From: Ktedonobacter racemifer DSM 44963
Lineage (GTDB): Bacteria; Chloroflexota; Ktedonobacteria; Ktedonobacterales; Ktedonobacteraceae
DNA: 64,000 nucleotides
Reading direction: 5' to 3'
Assembly (NCBI RefSeq): GCF_000178855.1
Contig: NZ_ADVG01000002.1
Span: 2,170,001-2,234,000 of the forward strand
Of this stretch, positions 7,898-17,321 are shown piece after piece (positions within the stretch are counted from its first letter, which is position 1; each line of letters begins with the position of its first letter). Under the pieces are notes generated by a model. That model saw nothing but the letters and a program-made list of their open reading frames with translations. It was not told the DNA's origin and made no database searches. A program made the translations under genes and the position numbers.

Positions 7898-10438
7898 ATG
7901 CGAGTACCTTTAAGTTGGCTCAAGGACTACGTTGACATCACCATGTCTCCCGAGGAACTGGCACATACACTGACTATGGCCGGACTCGAGGTCGAGACGA
8001 TTGATTATATTGGCAAGGAGTGGGGCGATAAAATCATTACCGCCCAGATTATCCACCTGGAGAAAGTGGAGACCTCCGACCACCTGAACTATACACGCGT
8101 AAACACCGGCACGCAGGAGCTGAACGTCATCTGTGGCGCACCCAATATCAAACTGGGCGATAAAGTTCCCCTGGCGCTGGCGGGCGCACAGGTTGGCGAC
8201 CTGGAAATCCGCGAGACGAAGAAAATGGGCTATGTCTCTCAGGGCATGCTCTGTTCTCCGCGCGAATTGGGAATGGGCAACGATCACAACGGCATCTATA
8301 TCCTCGACGAGGACACTCCGCTGGGCCTGAAGCTCTCCGACCTGCTGGGCGAGGTCGTGCTAGAGTTCTCCATCAAGGCCCATCGCGGCGACCTCTCATC
8401 GATTATCGGTATCGCCCGCGAGGTCGCGGCCCTGACCAATCAGCCGTTGCGGATGCCTCAGCCACATTTCGCGGAGCAGGGCACACCTGCTTCGGACCTA
8501 GTACGCATTACGGTAGAAGACGAAAAGCGCTGCCCTCGCTATAGCGCGCGCATCATCAGCAATGTCAAGCTGGGTCCTTCTCCCAGCTGGATGGGACGCC
8601 GCCTGCTCGCCGCTGGCATGCGCCCGATCAGTAACGTGGTTGATATTACAAACTATGTCATGCTAGAGTTGGGGCAGCCGCTTCATGCCTTCGACTATGA
8701 CCTGGTTCCAGAGCATCACATCATCGTACGCCGCGCCCAGGAAGGCGAGAAGCTTAAGACCCTCGATGACGTTGAACGCAAGCTGACATCAGAGATGCTG
8801 CTCATCACCGATCCCCAGGGTCCCACAGCCATCGCGGGCGTCATGGGTGGAGCGAAGAGTGAGGTCAATGACGCGACGCAGACGATACTGCTAGAGTCAG
8901 CTAATTTCCTGGGGTCCAGCGTGCGCCGCACCTCAACTAAACTTGGCCTGCGCACCGATGCCTCTAGCCGCTTTGAGAAGGGCATCGATCCAAGCCTGAC
9001 CACTCTGGGCGCGAACCGGGCCTGCCAACTGCTCGTGGAGCTGGCGAGCGCGACCATCAATCCCGGCATCGCGGATCAGTATCCAGTCCCAGTCGAGCCG
9101 CGCACTCTGCGCTTCTCACTCGCCGATATCGAGTGGCTGACCTCGATGAAGGTCACTCATTCCGAGGTTGAGACGACCTTAAGCGCGCTGGGCTTCGGCG
9201 TGCAATTCGATGAACAGGGCGATGGCATGCGCGTGAGCGTTCCCACGCACCGCAATGATATTGAGGAGAGCGCTGACCTGGTTGAGGAGGTTATTCGCCT
9301 CATTGGCTACAACAAGATTCCCAGCACCATTCCGATTGGCCCCCTGCCCGAGCGCCTGGAGGATACCTGGTTCGCACGCGAGCAGGAGCTGCGCACGCTC
9401 CTGGTCAATGCCAATCTCAATGAGACGATCACCTATTCGCTCACCAGCCGCGCACGCATGGCCAAACTGCTCTCCAACGCCGACGAGGAGTCAGTACGCT
9501 ACCTGCTCCAGGCGCCACGCGCGACGAATGGCGCAGGTGAGCAGGCGCCCGTAAAGAGCAATGGCACGCAGGCTGTGGCGACCTTCGATCCACACTCAAT
9601 TCCCGCGGTCGTGTTGGCCAACTCGCTCAGCAGCGATATGGAGTGCATGCGCCTGACGCTGATGAGCAGCCTGCTGGAGACGGTTCAGGAGAATAGCAAA
9701 CGTAATAAAGCAGGCCTGCGCTTCTTCGAGATCGGGCGGCGCTACCTGCCTGGTGCCTCAGCCTCGCAGCAACCAGACGAGCGCCGTGCAGTGGGTATCG
9801 CGCTCAGTGGACCCGCGGAGATTACCTGGATTCCAGAGCTGGCGCGCCCGGCAGACTTCTATGATCTCAAGGGGACCATTGAAACGCTGCTCGCGGGCTT
9901 GAAGATTGGGCGCTATCGCTTCACGCCAACGCAGCATCCCACCTTCCATCCTGGACGCTGTGCTCTACTTGAGCTGCCGCGCCAGACAGCGGACGGAAGA
10001 ACAGAGGTCTTCAGCCCGGTGGGTGTCCTTGGCGAGGTTCACCCGCTGGTGCAGCAGCACTATGATCTACCACAGCGTGCCTACCTGTGCGAAATCGACC
10101 TGGAGCAACTCTACAACGCGGTTCCAGCGCGTATTACCTACGCGCCCATCTCGCGCCACCAGGAGCTGACGCGCGACCTGGCCCTCATCGTTGATGAGCA
10201 GGTACCTGCGCAACATATGCAAGACGCCATTCAGCGCCTCGGTGGTGAACTCTTGCGCGCCGTGACGCTCTTCGACCTGTACACGGGTGATCCTATCCCA
10301 GCAGGCAAGAAGAACCTCACCTATACCCTGGTCTATCAATCTCAGGAGAGAACACTCAAAGATACCGAGGCAAATGAGGCCCAGGAGCGCATCATTCGCG
10401 GTCTCCACGAGGAGTTTGGAGCAGACCTGCGCCAGTAA
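7898..10438 (+). CDS. pheT: Phenylalanyl-tRNA synthetase beta subunit
   Basis: 846 aa. The start at 7898 (MRVPLSWLKDYVD) carries AAGGAG 10 bases upstream and matches the conserved PheT N-terminus; in-frame starts further up would run through the palindromic spacer element. Domains in order: tRNA-binding/EMAP-like fold (about 40-150), B3/B4 editing domain (about 210-385), B5 domain (about 410-480), the catalytic-like core (about 490-735) and the C-terminal ferredoxin-like anticodon-binding domain (about 750-846). Removes Tyr mischarged on tRNA-Phe and completes the heterotetramer with PheS. Confidence 0.97.
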   Translation: MRVPLSWLKDYVDITMSPEELAHTLTMAGLEVETIDYIGKEWGDKIITAQIIHLEKVETSDHLNYTRVNTGTQELNVICGAPNIKLGDKVPLALAGAQVGDLEIRETKKMGYVSQGMLCSPRELGMGNDHNGIYILDEDTPLGLKLSDLLGEVVLEFSIKAHRGDLSSIIGIAREVAALTNQPLRMPQPHFAEQGTPASDLVRITVEDEKRCPRYSARIISNVKLGPSPSWMGRRLLAAGMRPISNVVDITNYVMLELGQPLHAFDYDLVPEHHIIVRRAQEGEKLKTLDDVERKLTSEMLLITDPQGPTAIAGVMGGAKSEVNDATQTILLESANFLGSSVRRTSTKLGLRTDASSRFEKGIDPSLTTLGANRACQLLVELASATINPGIADQYPVPVEPRTLRFSLADIEWLTSMKVTHSEVETTLSALGFGVQFDEQGDGMRVSVPTHRNDIEESADLVEEVIRLIGYNKIPSTIPIGPLPERLEDTWFAREQELRTLLVNANLNETITYSLTSRARMAKLLSNADEESVRYLLQAPRATNGAGEQAPVKSNGTQAVATFDPHSIPAVVLANSLSSDMECMRLTLMSSLLETVQENSKRNKAGLRFFEIGRRYLPGASASQQPDERRAVGIALSGPAEITWIPELARPADFYDLKGTIETLLAGLKIGRYRFTPTQHPTFHPGRCALLELPRQTADGRTEVFSPVGVLGEVHPLVQQHYDLPQRAYLCEIDLEQLYNAVPARITYAPISRHQELTRDLALIVDEQVPAQHMQDAIQRLGGELLRAVTLFDLYTGDPIPAGKKNLTYTLVYQSQERTLKDTEANEAQERIIRGLHEEFGADLRQ

Positions 10439-10444
10439 ATCAAA

Positions 10445-10517
10445 ATTCCGGGTTACGAGTGTGATGTGCCCTGGCTGCCTTCAGCAGCCAGGGCACATCA
10501 CACTCGTAACCCGGAAT
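10445..10517. terminator. 33-bp perfect hairpin after pheT
   Basis: Left arm 10445-10477 and right arm 10485-10517 pair without a mismatch around a 7-nt loop. It begins 7 bases after the pheT stop. No T tract follows, so it is either a processing/stabilising 3' structure or a factor-aided terminator. The remaining sequence to 10800 is AT-rich and I see no gene in it. Confidence 0.75.
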
Positions 10518-10800
10518 AATAACACATAGAAGCAGTTTTTATTTTTACTCACATCTTTTAGTTATATATCTGTGCCCAAATGTTCCTATACGCGTTAAGT
10601 GGATGTGAAAAATCTGTACCTGGAACGTTTATTTCAGTGCAGCGTACTATAGCTTGCGTACTTTGTGCCATATTTTCAAAGCCTTTTCTTAAGGAGCGAA
10701 GCACTACTGGGGCCCAGCTCTCGCCTCACTCCTCTCTTTTTTTGCTGTTTTTGCTGTGTTGATATGTGGCAGTGGAGTATTTATAGGTAAAGAGTACATA

Positions 10801-13800
10801 ATGAGTAAATGCAGACATTGCGGCAGGGCTTGCCCAGATCATGCCGTCTACTGTGAAGAATGCCTCTCCGCCTGGTCATCTCCAGAAGAGTCCAGCGCGC
10901 ATTCGGCCTTAACCCAGGCAGAGAGCGCCTTTATAACCATGCCCGATATCACGGGAGAAATAACTCTTCCCGAGATAGATCCATTTGCTCCTGATCCAGA
11001 GTATGCGACTCACTTCAGCGCAGAGGAGACGGTTCCGCCAGTTTCTCCAGTGACCGATACCTCCAGTCATATGGTCGATAACTTAAGCGATGCCGCGCGC
11101 CAATTACAAGCTACTGAACGTAAAGAGCCACGTCTACGCCGCTCCTCGCGCCTCTCTCCGTTCAAAGAGATCTCCGTAGACGTTGAGCGCGAGAGCACGC
11201 CCCATCCAAGCGTGGGCCAGGCTGCACAAAACGAGGCAACCCAGCCTGCGGGCGTCGGGACACTCGCCAATACAGCAAGCCCGGAGAAGGCTGCCGCGCG
11301 GCGGGATATACTGGAGAACAGCCTTCCGCTGCCTGACTTCTGGCCCTGGCTGCCCGAGCATGAAAACGAGGAGAATGAGGACGATAAATGGGCGGACGCA
11401 GGGGATCCACTGCTGGCACGTCAACTTGATCCAGCGGCGGCACAGCGAATTGAGCAGGAAGATGTGCTTAGAGCCATCGCTGAGGGTCATATTCCTTCGT
11501 TTCCAATGCCGAAACTGGTCACACCGCTTCTTCAGAATAAACAGCGCTTGCGTCTCTTCTTCATTTGTGCGGCAGCTCTGATCTTGCTCTCACTCGCGTT
11601 TGATAGCCTGCTGGTCTCTTTCTCATTTCTGGGTTCTCACAATAATAACCAGGGATCTGGAGGCATTCCAACCCTGACGCTTTCGAATCCGACCGCCTCG
11701 TATGGAGAGAGTATCACGCTCTCCATACGCCACTTCCGGCCTCATGCCATGCTCTACCTGACGCATGACATTGGAGAACCCATCCGTATTAATATCGACC
11801 GCACGCTCGTCGCTGTTGGTGATGATGGCAGTGTGGATATCAAAGTCAATATTGATACAAGCTGGGAACCAGGCTTTCACCTGGTACAGGCCGAGGATAT
11901 CAATACGCGTTATATTGCCAGCACGACGCTCCATGTTACCGAGGGTCCAACACGCCCCTCTCATTTCCTGCTTGATACAAAGCAGTTGGATATGGGAGGA
12001 GCCTACCAGGGAGCTAACACGCTCCAACCACTTACCCTGCATAACTCGGGGAGTGGCAATATTAGTTGGACCGTCAGTAGCGATCAATCCTGGCTCCAGG
12101 TCACGCCTACACAAGGTGCATTTAGTAGCCAGCAGACCTTGCTGGTTGGCATCCAGCGCGCCGACCTCAAACCCGGGTCCTATACTGGCACGCTGACCTT
12201 TGCCTCAAATGTGGGAGAACCCCAGACGGCCAGAGTGACTATGGAAGTGCGCGCACTTCCTCCCTATCCTGGCGCTGTCTTGCAGGTAACACCTGTGGTG
12301 CTTAACTATAGTACCGTTGATGGGAATGGTGGCTCCTCGCCCCAGGCGCTAATGATCACCAATCCTGGAACCAAACCACTCTACTGGACCATTTCAGGTA
12401 ATCAGCCAGTCGACAATGGACAGAATGCTTACTTACGTGAGCTTGATCCGCATTTCAACTGGTTAAAAACACGCCAGGATACAGGTATTGTTGCACCACA
12501 TGACACTAGCAATGTGCCACTAGATATTGATAGCAGCAAACTGCTTGCCGGAACCTATCTCAATACACTCTCGTTCAGCGCCAGCGATGGACATACTGCC
12601 ATCAATAGTCCGCAAAGTGTGGCGGTTGCCCTGACTGTTAAGCCACAATGTACGGTGACTGCCAGCACGCCCGCAATGAGCTTTGTGACCGTCGCAGGCC
12701 TCAACCATCCAAGCGACCAGACACTGTTCTTGAAGTCTGGCACCAATTGCCCAGGCACGATTGGTTGGCACGCCAGCAGCCCGAACAATTGGATCAGCAT
12801 TATGCCCAATAGTGGCACCGTCAATAATACGACAGGGGCAACCGTAGCCATCGGCGTTAATCCCCATAACTTGAATGCGGGACATTATACGGGCCTCGTC
12901 TCGGTTGTGGCGGGGAATAGTAGCCTTTCAATGTCGGTTGATCTGAGTGTACAGGCACCTCCAACACCAACAGCGCCAATATTGAGTGCCTCACCACTCA
13001 GTCTCAATTTTTCAACCACCCAGGGCAAAGGCATACCCGCGGGACAGGCTGTGACCCTGACAAATACGGGCCATAGTCCATTGAGCTGGCGCACAAATAT
13101 TAATAATCTGGCCTACTCCTGGCTTGGAACCTCACCTACGGGCAGCACCATCGCGCCCGGTCAGACAGGACAGGTCATTATCAATATTGATCCCAGCAAT
13201 CTCTCGCCCGGAACCTATGTGGGACAGGTGGTGATTAATGGCAGCGATAACGCCAATCATGCCGCGCCCGGTAGCCCACAAACAATCATGGTAACACTGA
13301 CTGTTGCTCCACCCTGTACGCTGGCACAGCCATCTCAGAGCGCACTCGCGTTTAATGCCATCCAGGGAGGAAGTACCCCAACAGCCCAAACGATTACCCT
13401 TTCCGCCAGCGGGAATTGTAGCTGGCCCCTGACCTGGAACGCCTCCGTCAGCGGAAACGCTTCCTGGTTAGCGCTCTCTGCAAATAAAGGCACCTTCACC
13501 GCTAGTAACGCGACCGCGATGCTCAATGTATCTCCTTCTATCGCGGGACTGGATCCTGGCGTGTATAGAGCACAGGTCAATATCGATGCCACGGAGAGCA
13601 CAAATACCAGTGCCCAGAGCAGCCCGCAGTCCTTTACCGTCACACTGACGGTGCAACCTCCCTGTAGCCTACAGGTGGCACCTGATAGTCTCTCCTTCAC
13701 GGGCTCACAAAATCAGACCATCGCCAGTCAGAACATTAGCCTGCAAACAACTGGTACCTGTGTTCGCCCCGTCAGCTGGACGGCTAGCATTGACAGCGGG

Positions 13801-14286
13801 AGTAGTGGCTGGCTCTCAACAGGCGGCAATGGCAGCGATACCGGCAGTGGCAGCACCCTGGCTGTTACTACCAGCCCTGGCTCCCTACCACCGGGAACCT
13901 ACAGGGGAACGATCACGCTTTCCGCCAGCGGGAGCGGCGGCTCAAACGTTGTCGGCAGCCCTGTTCAGATCCCTGTAACGCTGACAATCACGGGCTATAA
14001 GCTAAGTGGAAGCGCTGTCGCCTGCGCGGATAGTCAATGCGCGACGCCTGCCCCCCTGCCCAATGCCACGATCACCTTGTCAACGAGCAGCGGGGTCATC
14101 GCGACCACAACCGCCGATAGCTCAGGGAATTTCAGCTTTAGCAATATTCCCATCGGCAGCTATACCCTGGCGGTAAGCGGTGCCAACGCGCAAAACGTCC
14201 AGTACACCGGCAGCATGGCGGTCACTATCAATAGTGATACTTCGGGCATGACCGTCCAGGCACCACCACCAGCGACCACGCCCTAG
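10801..14286 (+). CDS. Zinc-ribbon, single-helix surface protein with six BACON-type repeats
   Basis: 1161 aa from the ATG at 10801 (MSKCRHCGRACPDHAVYC), chosen because the zinc ribbon starts there; a start 45 bases up is open but adds no family feature. Order: cytoplasmic zinc ribbon (C-x2-C, C-x2-C), acidic low-complexity linker to about 240, one membrane helix (about 256-277), an Ig-like segment, then six repeats of about 100-115 residues with the BACON pattern (W..S...WL...P..G......V......L..G.Y.G.L.) and a final carboxypeptidase-regulatory-like beta domain. Extracellular part probably binds carbohydrate, mucin or other surface polymers. Paralogue follows immediately. Confidence 0.85.
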   Translation: MSKCRHCGRACPDHAVYCEECLSAWSSPEESSAHSALTQAESAFITMPDITGEITLPEIDPFAPDPEYATHFSAEETVPPVSPVTDTSSHMVDNLSDAARQLQATERKEPRLRRSSRLSPFKEISVDVERESTPHPSVGQAAQNEATQPAGVGTLANTASPEKAAARRDILENSLPLPDFWPWLPEHENEENEDDKWADAGDPLLARQLDPAAAQRIEQEDVLRAIAEGHIPSFPMPKLVTPLLQNKQRLRLFFICAAALILLSLAFDSLLVSFSFLGSHNNNQGSGGIPTLTLSNPTASYGESITLSIRHFRPHAMLYLTHDIGEPIRINIDRTLVAVGDDGSVDIKVNIDTSWEPGFHLVQAEDINTRYIASTTLHVTEGPTRPSHFLLDTKQLDMGGAYQGANTLQPLTLHNSGSGNISWTVSSDQSWLQVTPTQGAFSSQQTLLVGIQRADLKPGSYTGTLTFASNVGEPQTARVTMEVRALPPYPGAVLQVTPVVLNYSTVDGNGGSSPQALMITNPGTKPLYWTISGNQPVDNGQNAYLRELDPHFNWLKTRQDTGIVAPHDTSNVPLDIDSSKLLAGTYLNTLSFSASDGHTAINSPQSVAVALTVKPQCTVTASTPAMSFVTVAGLNHPSDQTLFLKSGTNCPGTIGWHASSPNNWISIMPNSGTVNNTTGATVAIGVNPHNLNAGHYTGLVSVVAGNSSLSMSVDLSVQAPPTPTAPILSASPLSLNFSTTQGKGIPAGQAVTLTNTGHSPLSWRTNINNLAYSWLGTSPTGSTIAPGQTGQVIINIDPSNLSPGTYVGQVVINGSDNANHAAPGSPQTIMVTLTVAPPCTLAQPSQSALAFNAIQGGSTPTAQTITLSASGNCSWPLTWNASVSGNASWLALSANKGTFTASNATAMLNVSPSIAGLDPGVYRAQVNIDATESTNTSAQSSPQSFTVTLTVQPPCSLQVAPDSLSFTGSQNQTIASQNISLQTTGTCVRPVSWTASIDSGSSGWLSTGGNGSDTGSGSTLAVTTSPGSLPPGTYRGTITLSASGSGGSNVVGSPVQIPVTLTITGYKLSGSAVACADSQCATPAPLPNATITLSTSSGVIATTTADSSGNFSFSNIPIGSYTLAVSGANAQNVQYTGSMAVTINSDTSGMTVQAPPPATTP

Positions 14287-14309
14287 CCCTGTCTTCCTCC
14301 TCAGCATAG

Positions 14310-14366
14310 GATAAGGGAGAGTGGGGGTGGACGGACAGAGTCCGTCCACCCCCACTCTCCCTTATC
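14310..14366. terminator. 26-bp perfect hairpin after first BACON gene
   Basis: Arms 14310-14335 and 14341-14366 pair perfectly around CAGAG, 23 bases after the stop codon. No T tract. Unique sequence. Confidence 0.75.
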
Positions 14367-14532
14367 TACTTTTCAAACTCACAAAAGAGTATCTCAATCC
14401 TTGAGAATTCCCTGAGCTATACGTTTATTGAATAGCAACAACATTTTATAGAAACTCATCTATCTTTTTAAAACATGATTGGAGGCGGGGGAAGTAGGAA
14501 TTGCGCTCACTTCTCCTGAAATATATACAGGG

Positions 14533-16737
14533 ATGGATACCATACGCTGCCCACAATGCAAAAAACTACAGCGCGCCGATGCCCAGGTTTGTAGCCGTTG
14601 CGGCTATGCTTTTGATCGCCCCTCGCGTCGTTCAGGGGCCAGGCAACCACATACCCAAAAACCATCACTACCACCAGCCTCTCCGCATCGCGCTGGCCAC
14701 CACGCCGGGCTACATCCAGAAGACCATCCCTACCACTCCAGCATGATGGAGGCATTACAGCAAACTGTACACTCGCGCACGGTTGACGTAGACGAGGGTA
14801 CATCTGAGCTTGAAGTAGAGAATACGCAAAGCGATCAGCAAAATGGTCCTGAGCTAAACATACCCGTTCCCACGCGACGTGCCAGCCGTTTTGCCTCCAA
14901 GCCACAAGTCACCATACCAATGACCCCTAAGGTGGAGAGCAATCCCCAGCCACAAGCGTCCCTCCATGAGGAGGTACCAACAAGCTATGTAGCCGAGAAG
15001 CAGGGCGCGATAGATCCCATCTCAGAGCCGTCTTTTCCGCTCTCAAATGTGCGCTCCTCCCGCCCTCGCGCCACCAGCCTTATCCTGCTCTGTGCCTGTC
15101 TCTTCTTCTTGATCATGAGTAGTGTGCTGGCCTTCTTCCTTATTGGCAACAAGCCATCAATTGCTCAGGCTTCAGTAATCGCTACCCCTAATCAGCTACG
15201 CATCAACGATACCTTTCTGCTTAAAGGGAGTGGCTTTGGCCCGCACGATAATTTGCTTCTCACCTATGATGTTGCTCAGCCCATCCCTGGCGACAACGGG
15301 AAGCCTCTGCTTGCCAGTACAAATAAGCAGGGGGCCTTCTCACTGGAGATCCGTGTGACGCACGCGTGGAGCATTGGCAACCACGCCATTCATGTCACGG
15401 ATGAACATATGCGGCTCAGCGTCTCGACAACTGTCATGGTACAGGAAACGCCCAGCGGGCCACCCCAACTGCAACTGGCGACCCAGCGCATCGACTTTGA
15501 CGCCGCCCCCAGCGGGACCATCGCGACCCGCGACCTGACTTTGATCAATAATGGTGGCAATTCGCTCACCTGGCAGGCCAGTAGTGATCAGCCCTGGCTC
15601 TCGGTCACTCCCGCGAGTGGCTCCTTCGCGGGACGCGCCACCATCCAGGTCAAGGCCAACCGGGGCACGCTTCTACCCCATACCTACACCGGGCACCTGC
15701 TCTTCCGCACGACGAACGCCAGCGAAAGCGCTCCACTTACGTTAACTGTGACGCTAGGTGTAGCCAAAGAGCCAGCCAGCGGAACACTCGTCGTCTCGAC
15801 AGCATCGCTAGCCTTCTCGACAGGCGCAGGCTATAGCCCTACAGCTCAATCCGTGGTCATTCAGAATACAGGCGACCAGGCCATCAACTGGACGGGGACG
15901 ACCCTGACCGGCGATGGTTCGCCCTGGCTAAGCATGTCGCCAGCCGAGGGCAGACTGCCAGGACATAGCAGCGCGATCATTACCATTGCCATTCAGTCTA
16001 CACAACTGGCGGTAGGCAACTATCAAGGCACCCTCAACTTTAGCAGTGCCAACAGTACTTCCCAGGTCGGCGTCTCACTCAGTGTCATTGCCACAGGCAA
16101 CCTTGTGGTCTCGCCACCTACCCTGGCCTTCTCGACGATTGTCAATCAGCAGCCAGCCGATAAAACCATTACCCTGCAAAACACGGGAGCGCTCGCGTTA
16201 AGCTGGCAGGCCAGTGCCAGTACCGCTGACCAGGGCAACTGGCTCAGCGCAGCCCCGACCAGTGGGAGCCTGGATGGCAGTCAGCAAACGACACTAACCG
16301 TTCACATTGATGATAGTCGCCTGGTACCCGGCTCCTATCAAGGCACCCTCACCTTCAACTCAGGTGGCCAGGCAAAGCAGGTCGCGGTCTCGCTCACCGT
16401 CTCGCCACCACCTGCGCCCATCATTAGCGTGGTGCCATCAACCATTACCTTCGACACGACCAGGGACAATAGCTTCGCCTCTCAATTAATCTCAGTCACC
16501 AATGTTGGCCAGGCAACGCTCAACTGGCGCACCAGCCAGAGTAATGGCTCAGCCAGCCTCTCGCGCACTCAGGGCACGCTTAATCCCGGCGAGAGCGATA
16601 TTCTTACGGTCTCACCCACAGTCGCAACAACCAGTACAGGCACCTTTACGACCACCATTACCTTTAGCCACAGCGATCCAGCACTCAAAGTCCAGCCCGT
16701 GCAACTCACGATCACGATGGTAGTAACAAACTCTTAA
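14533..16737 (+). CDS. Zinc-ribbon, single-helix surface protein with four BACON-type repeats
   Basis: 734 aa from ATG 14533 (MDTIRCPQCKKLQ); a TTG start at 14479 beside a GGAGG is the alternative and would add 18 residues. Zinc ribbon CPQC...CSRC, long hydrophilic linker, membrane helix at about 185-208 (LILLCACLFFLIMSS), an IPT/TIG-like segment, then four BACON-type repeats (each with WL...P..G and a G.Y.G.L strand). Same design as the gene upstream but shorter, so a tandem paralogue. Likely a cell-surface adhesion or polymer-binding protein. Confidence 0.83.
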   Translation: MDTIRCPQCKKLQRADAQVCSRCGYAFDRPSRRSGARQPHTQKPSLPPASPHRAGHHAGLHPEDHPYHSSMMEALQQTVHSRTVDVDEGTSELEVENTQSDQQNGPELNIPVPTRRASRFASKPQVTIPMTPKVESNPQPQASLHEEVPTSYVAEKQGAIDPISEPSFPLSNVRSSRPRATSLILLCACLFFLIMSSVLAFFLIGNKPSIAQASVIATPNQLRINDTFLLKGSGFGPHDNLLLTYDVAQPIPGDNGKPLLASTNKQGAFSLEIRVTHAWSIGNHAIHVTDEHMRLSVSTTVMVQETPSGPPQLQLATQRIDFDAAPSGTIATRDLTLINNGGNSLTWQASSDQPWLSVTPASGSFAGRATIQVKANRGTLLPHTYTGHLLFRTTNASESAPLTLTVTLGVAKEPASGTLVVSTASLAFSTGAGYSPTAQSVVIQNTGDQAINWTGTTLTGDGSPWLSMSPAEGRLPGHSSAIITIAIQSTQLAVGNYQGTLNFSSANSTSQVGVSLSVIATGNLVVSPPTLAFSTIVNQQPADKTITLQNTGALALSWQASASTADQGNWLSAAPTSGSLDGSQQTTLTVHIDDSRLVPGSYQGTLTFNSGGQAKQVAVSLTVSPPPAPIISVVPSTITFDTTRDNSFASQLISVTNVGQATLNWRTSQSNGSASLSRTQGTLNPGESDILTVSPTVATTSTGTFTTTITFSHSDPALKVQPVQLTITMVVTNS

Positions 16738-16806
16738 GGGAAAGTATGTGGGGAGAGGGGTACCGGGCATCCGGCCAGTATCCCTCTCCCCACATACTTT
16801 CCCTTA
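16735..16806. terminator. 25-bp hairpin that includes the BACON-2 stop codon
   Basis: Left arm 16735-16760 starts with the TAA stop codon of the gene and pairs with 16781-16806; the loop holds a second small stem (TAC..CGG/CCG..GTA). No T tract. Confidence 0.75.
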
Positions 16807-16933
16807 TCAATTCCACTTTGGTTGACGCTCCCTAATGTCTGTGCTATATTCTGACAAGAATTTACAGGTTTTGATACCTCATTTTATCTTTCCTTATCTG
16901 CCAATCAAACATCTATCACGGAGGATATAAGTC

Positions 16934-17239
16934 GTGCCAACGATTACATATGTACGCGAAAACGTGCAGGTGCAGGTTGCTGAAGGCGATACAGTGCGTT
17001 ATCCCGCGCTTGAGCATGATGTGCCCGTATACTGCGGTATCTACAAAGTCGGTAACTGCCATGGCAACGGTCTGTGCGGTACTGATCGCGTCGCAGTTTC
17101 TCCTAGCGAGAACACCAACCCTCTGACCTTCATGGAGAAATTCTGGCTCCGCAAGGACTTGAAGAAAAATCCCAATACACGCCTCGCCTGTCAGGTCCAG
17201 GTCTTTGGTGATGTCACCGTTGAGACCCGCTGTAAGTAG
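16934..17239 (+). CDS. 2Fe-2S ferredoxin-like protein with altered cysteine set
   Basis: 101 aa, GTG start with GGAGG 7 bases upstream. Beta-grasp ferredoxin pattern: GNCHGNGLCGTDRVAV corresponds to the adrenodoxin/plant-type loop C-x5-C-x2-C, but the third position is Asp51. Cys42, Cys48 and Cys86 are in the expected places; Cys34 or Asp51 would have to supply the fourth ligand, and an extra Cys100 is at the C-terminus. Probably a small electron carrier, or a structural relative that has lost the cluster. No partner reductase is nearby. Confidence 0.75.
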   Translation: MPTITYVRENVQVQVAEGDTVRYPALEHDVPVYCGIYKVGNCHGNGLCGTDRVAVSPSENTNPLTFMEKFWLRKDLKKNPNTRLACQVQVFGDVTVETRCK

Positions 17240-17316
17240 ACTCCCTGATAGGTAGTAGAAAGCCCCTGATAGTCTATGGCTATCAGGGGCTTTCTACTAC
17301 CTATCAGGGAGTCTAC
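17236..17316. terminator. 37-bp perfect hairpin that includes the ferredoxin stop codon
   Basis: Left arm 17236-17272 (contains the TAG stop at 17237-17239) pairs perfectly with 17280-17316; the loop is 7 nt. It also ends 6 bases before the stop codon of the convergent gene, so it serves both 3' ends. Confidence 0.8.
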
Positions 17317-17321
17317 ACATA

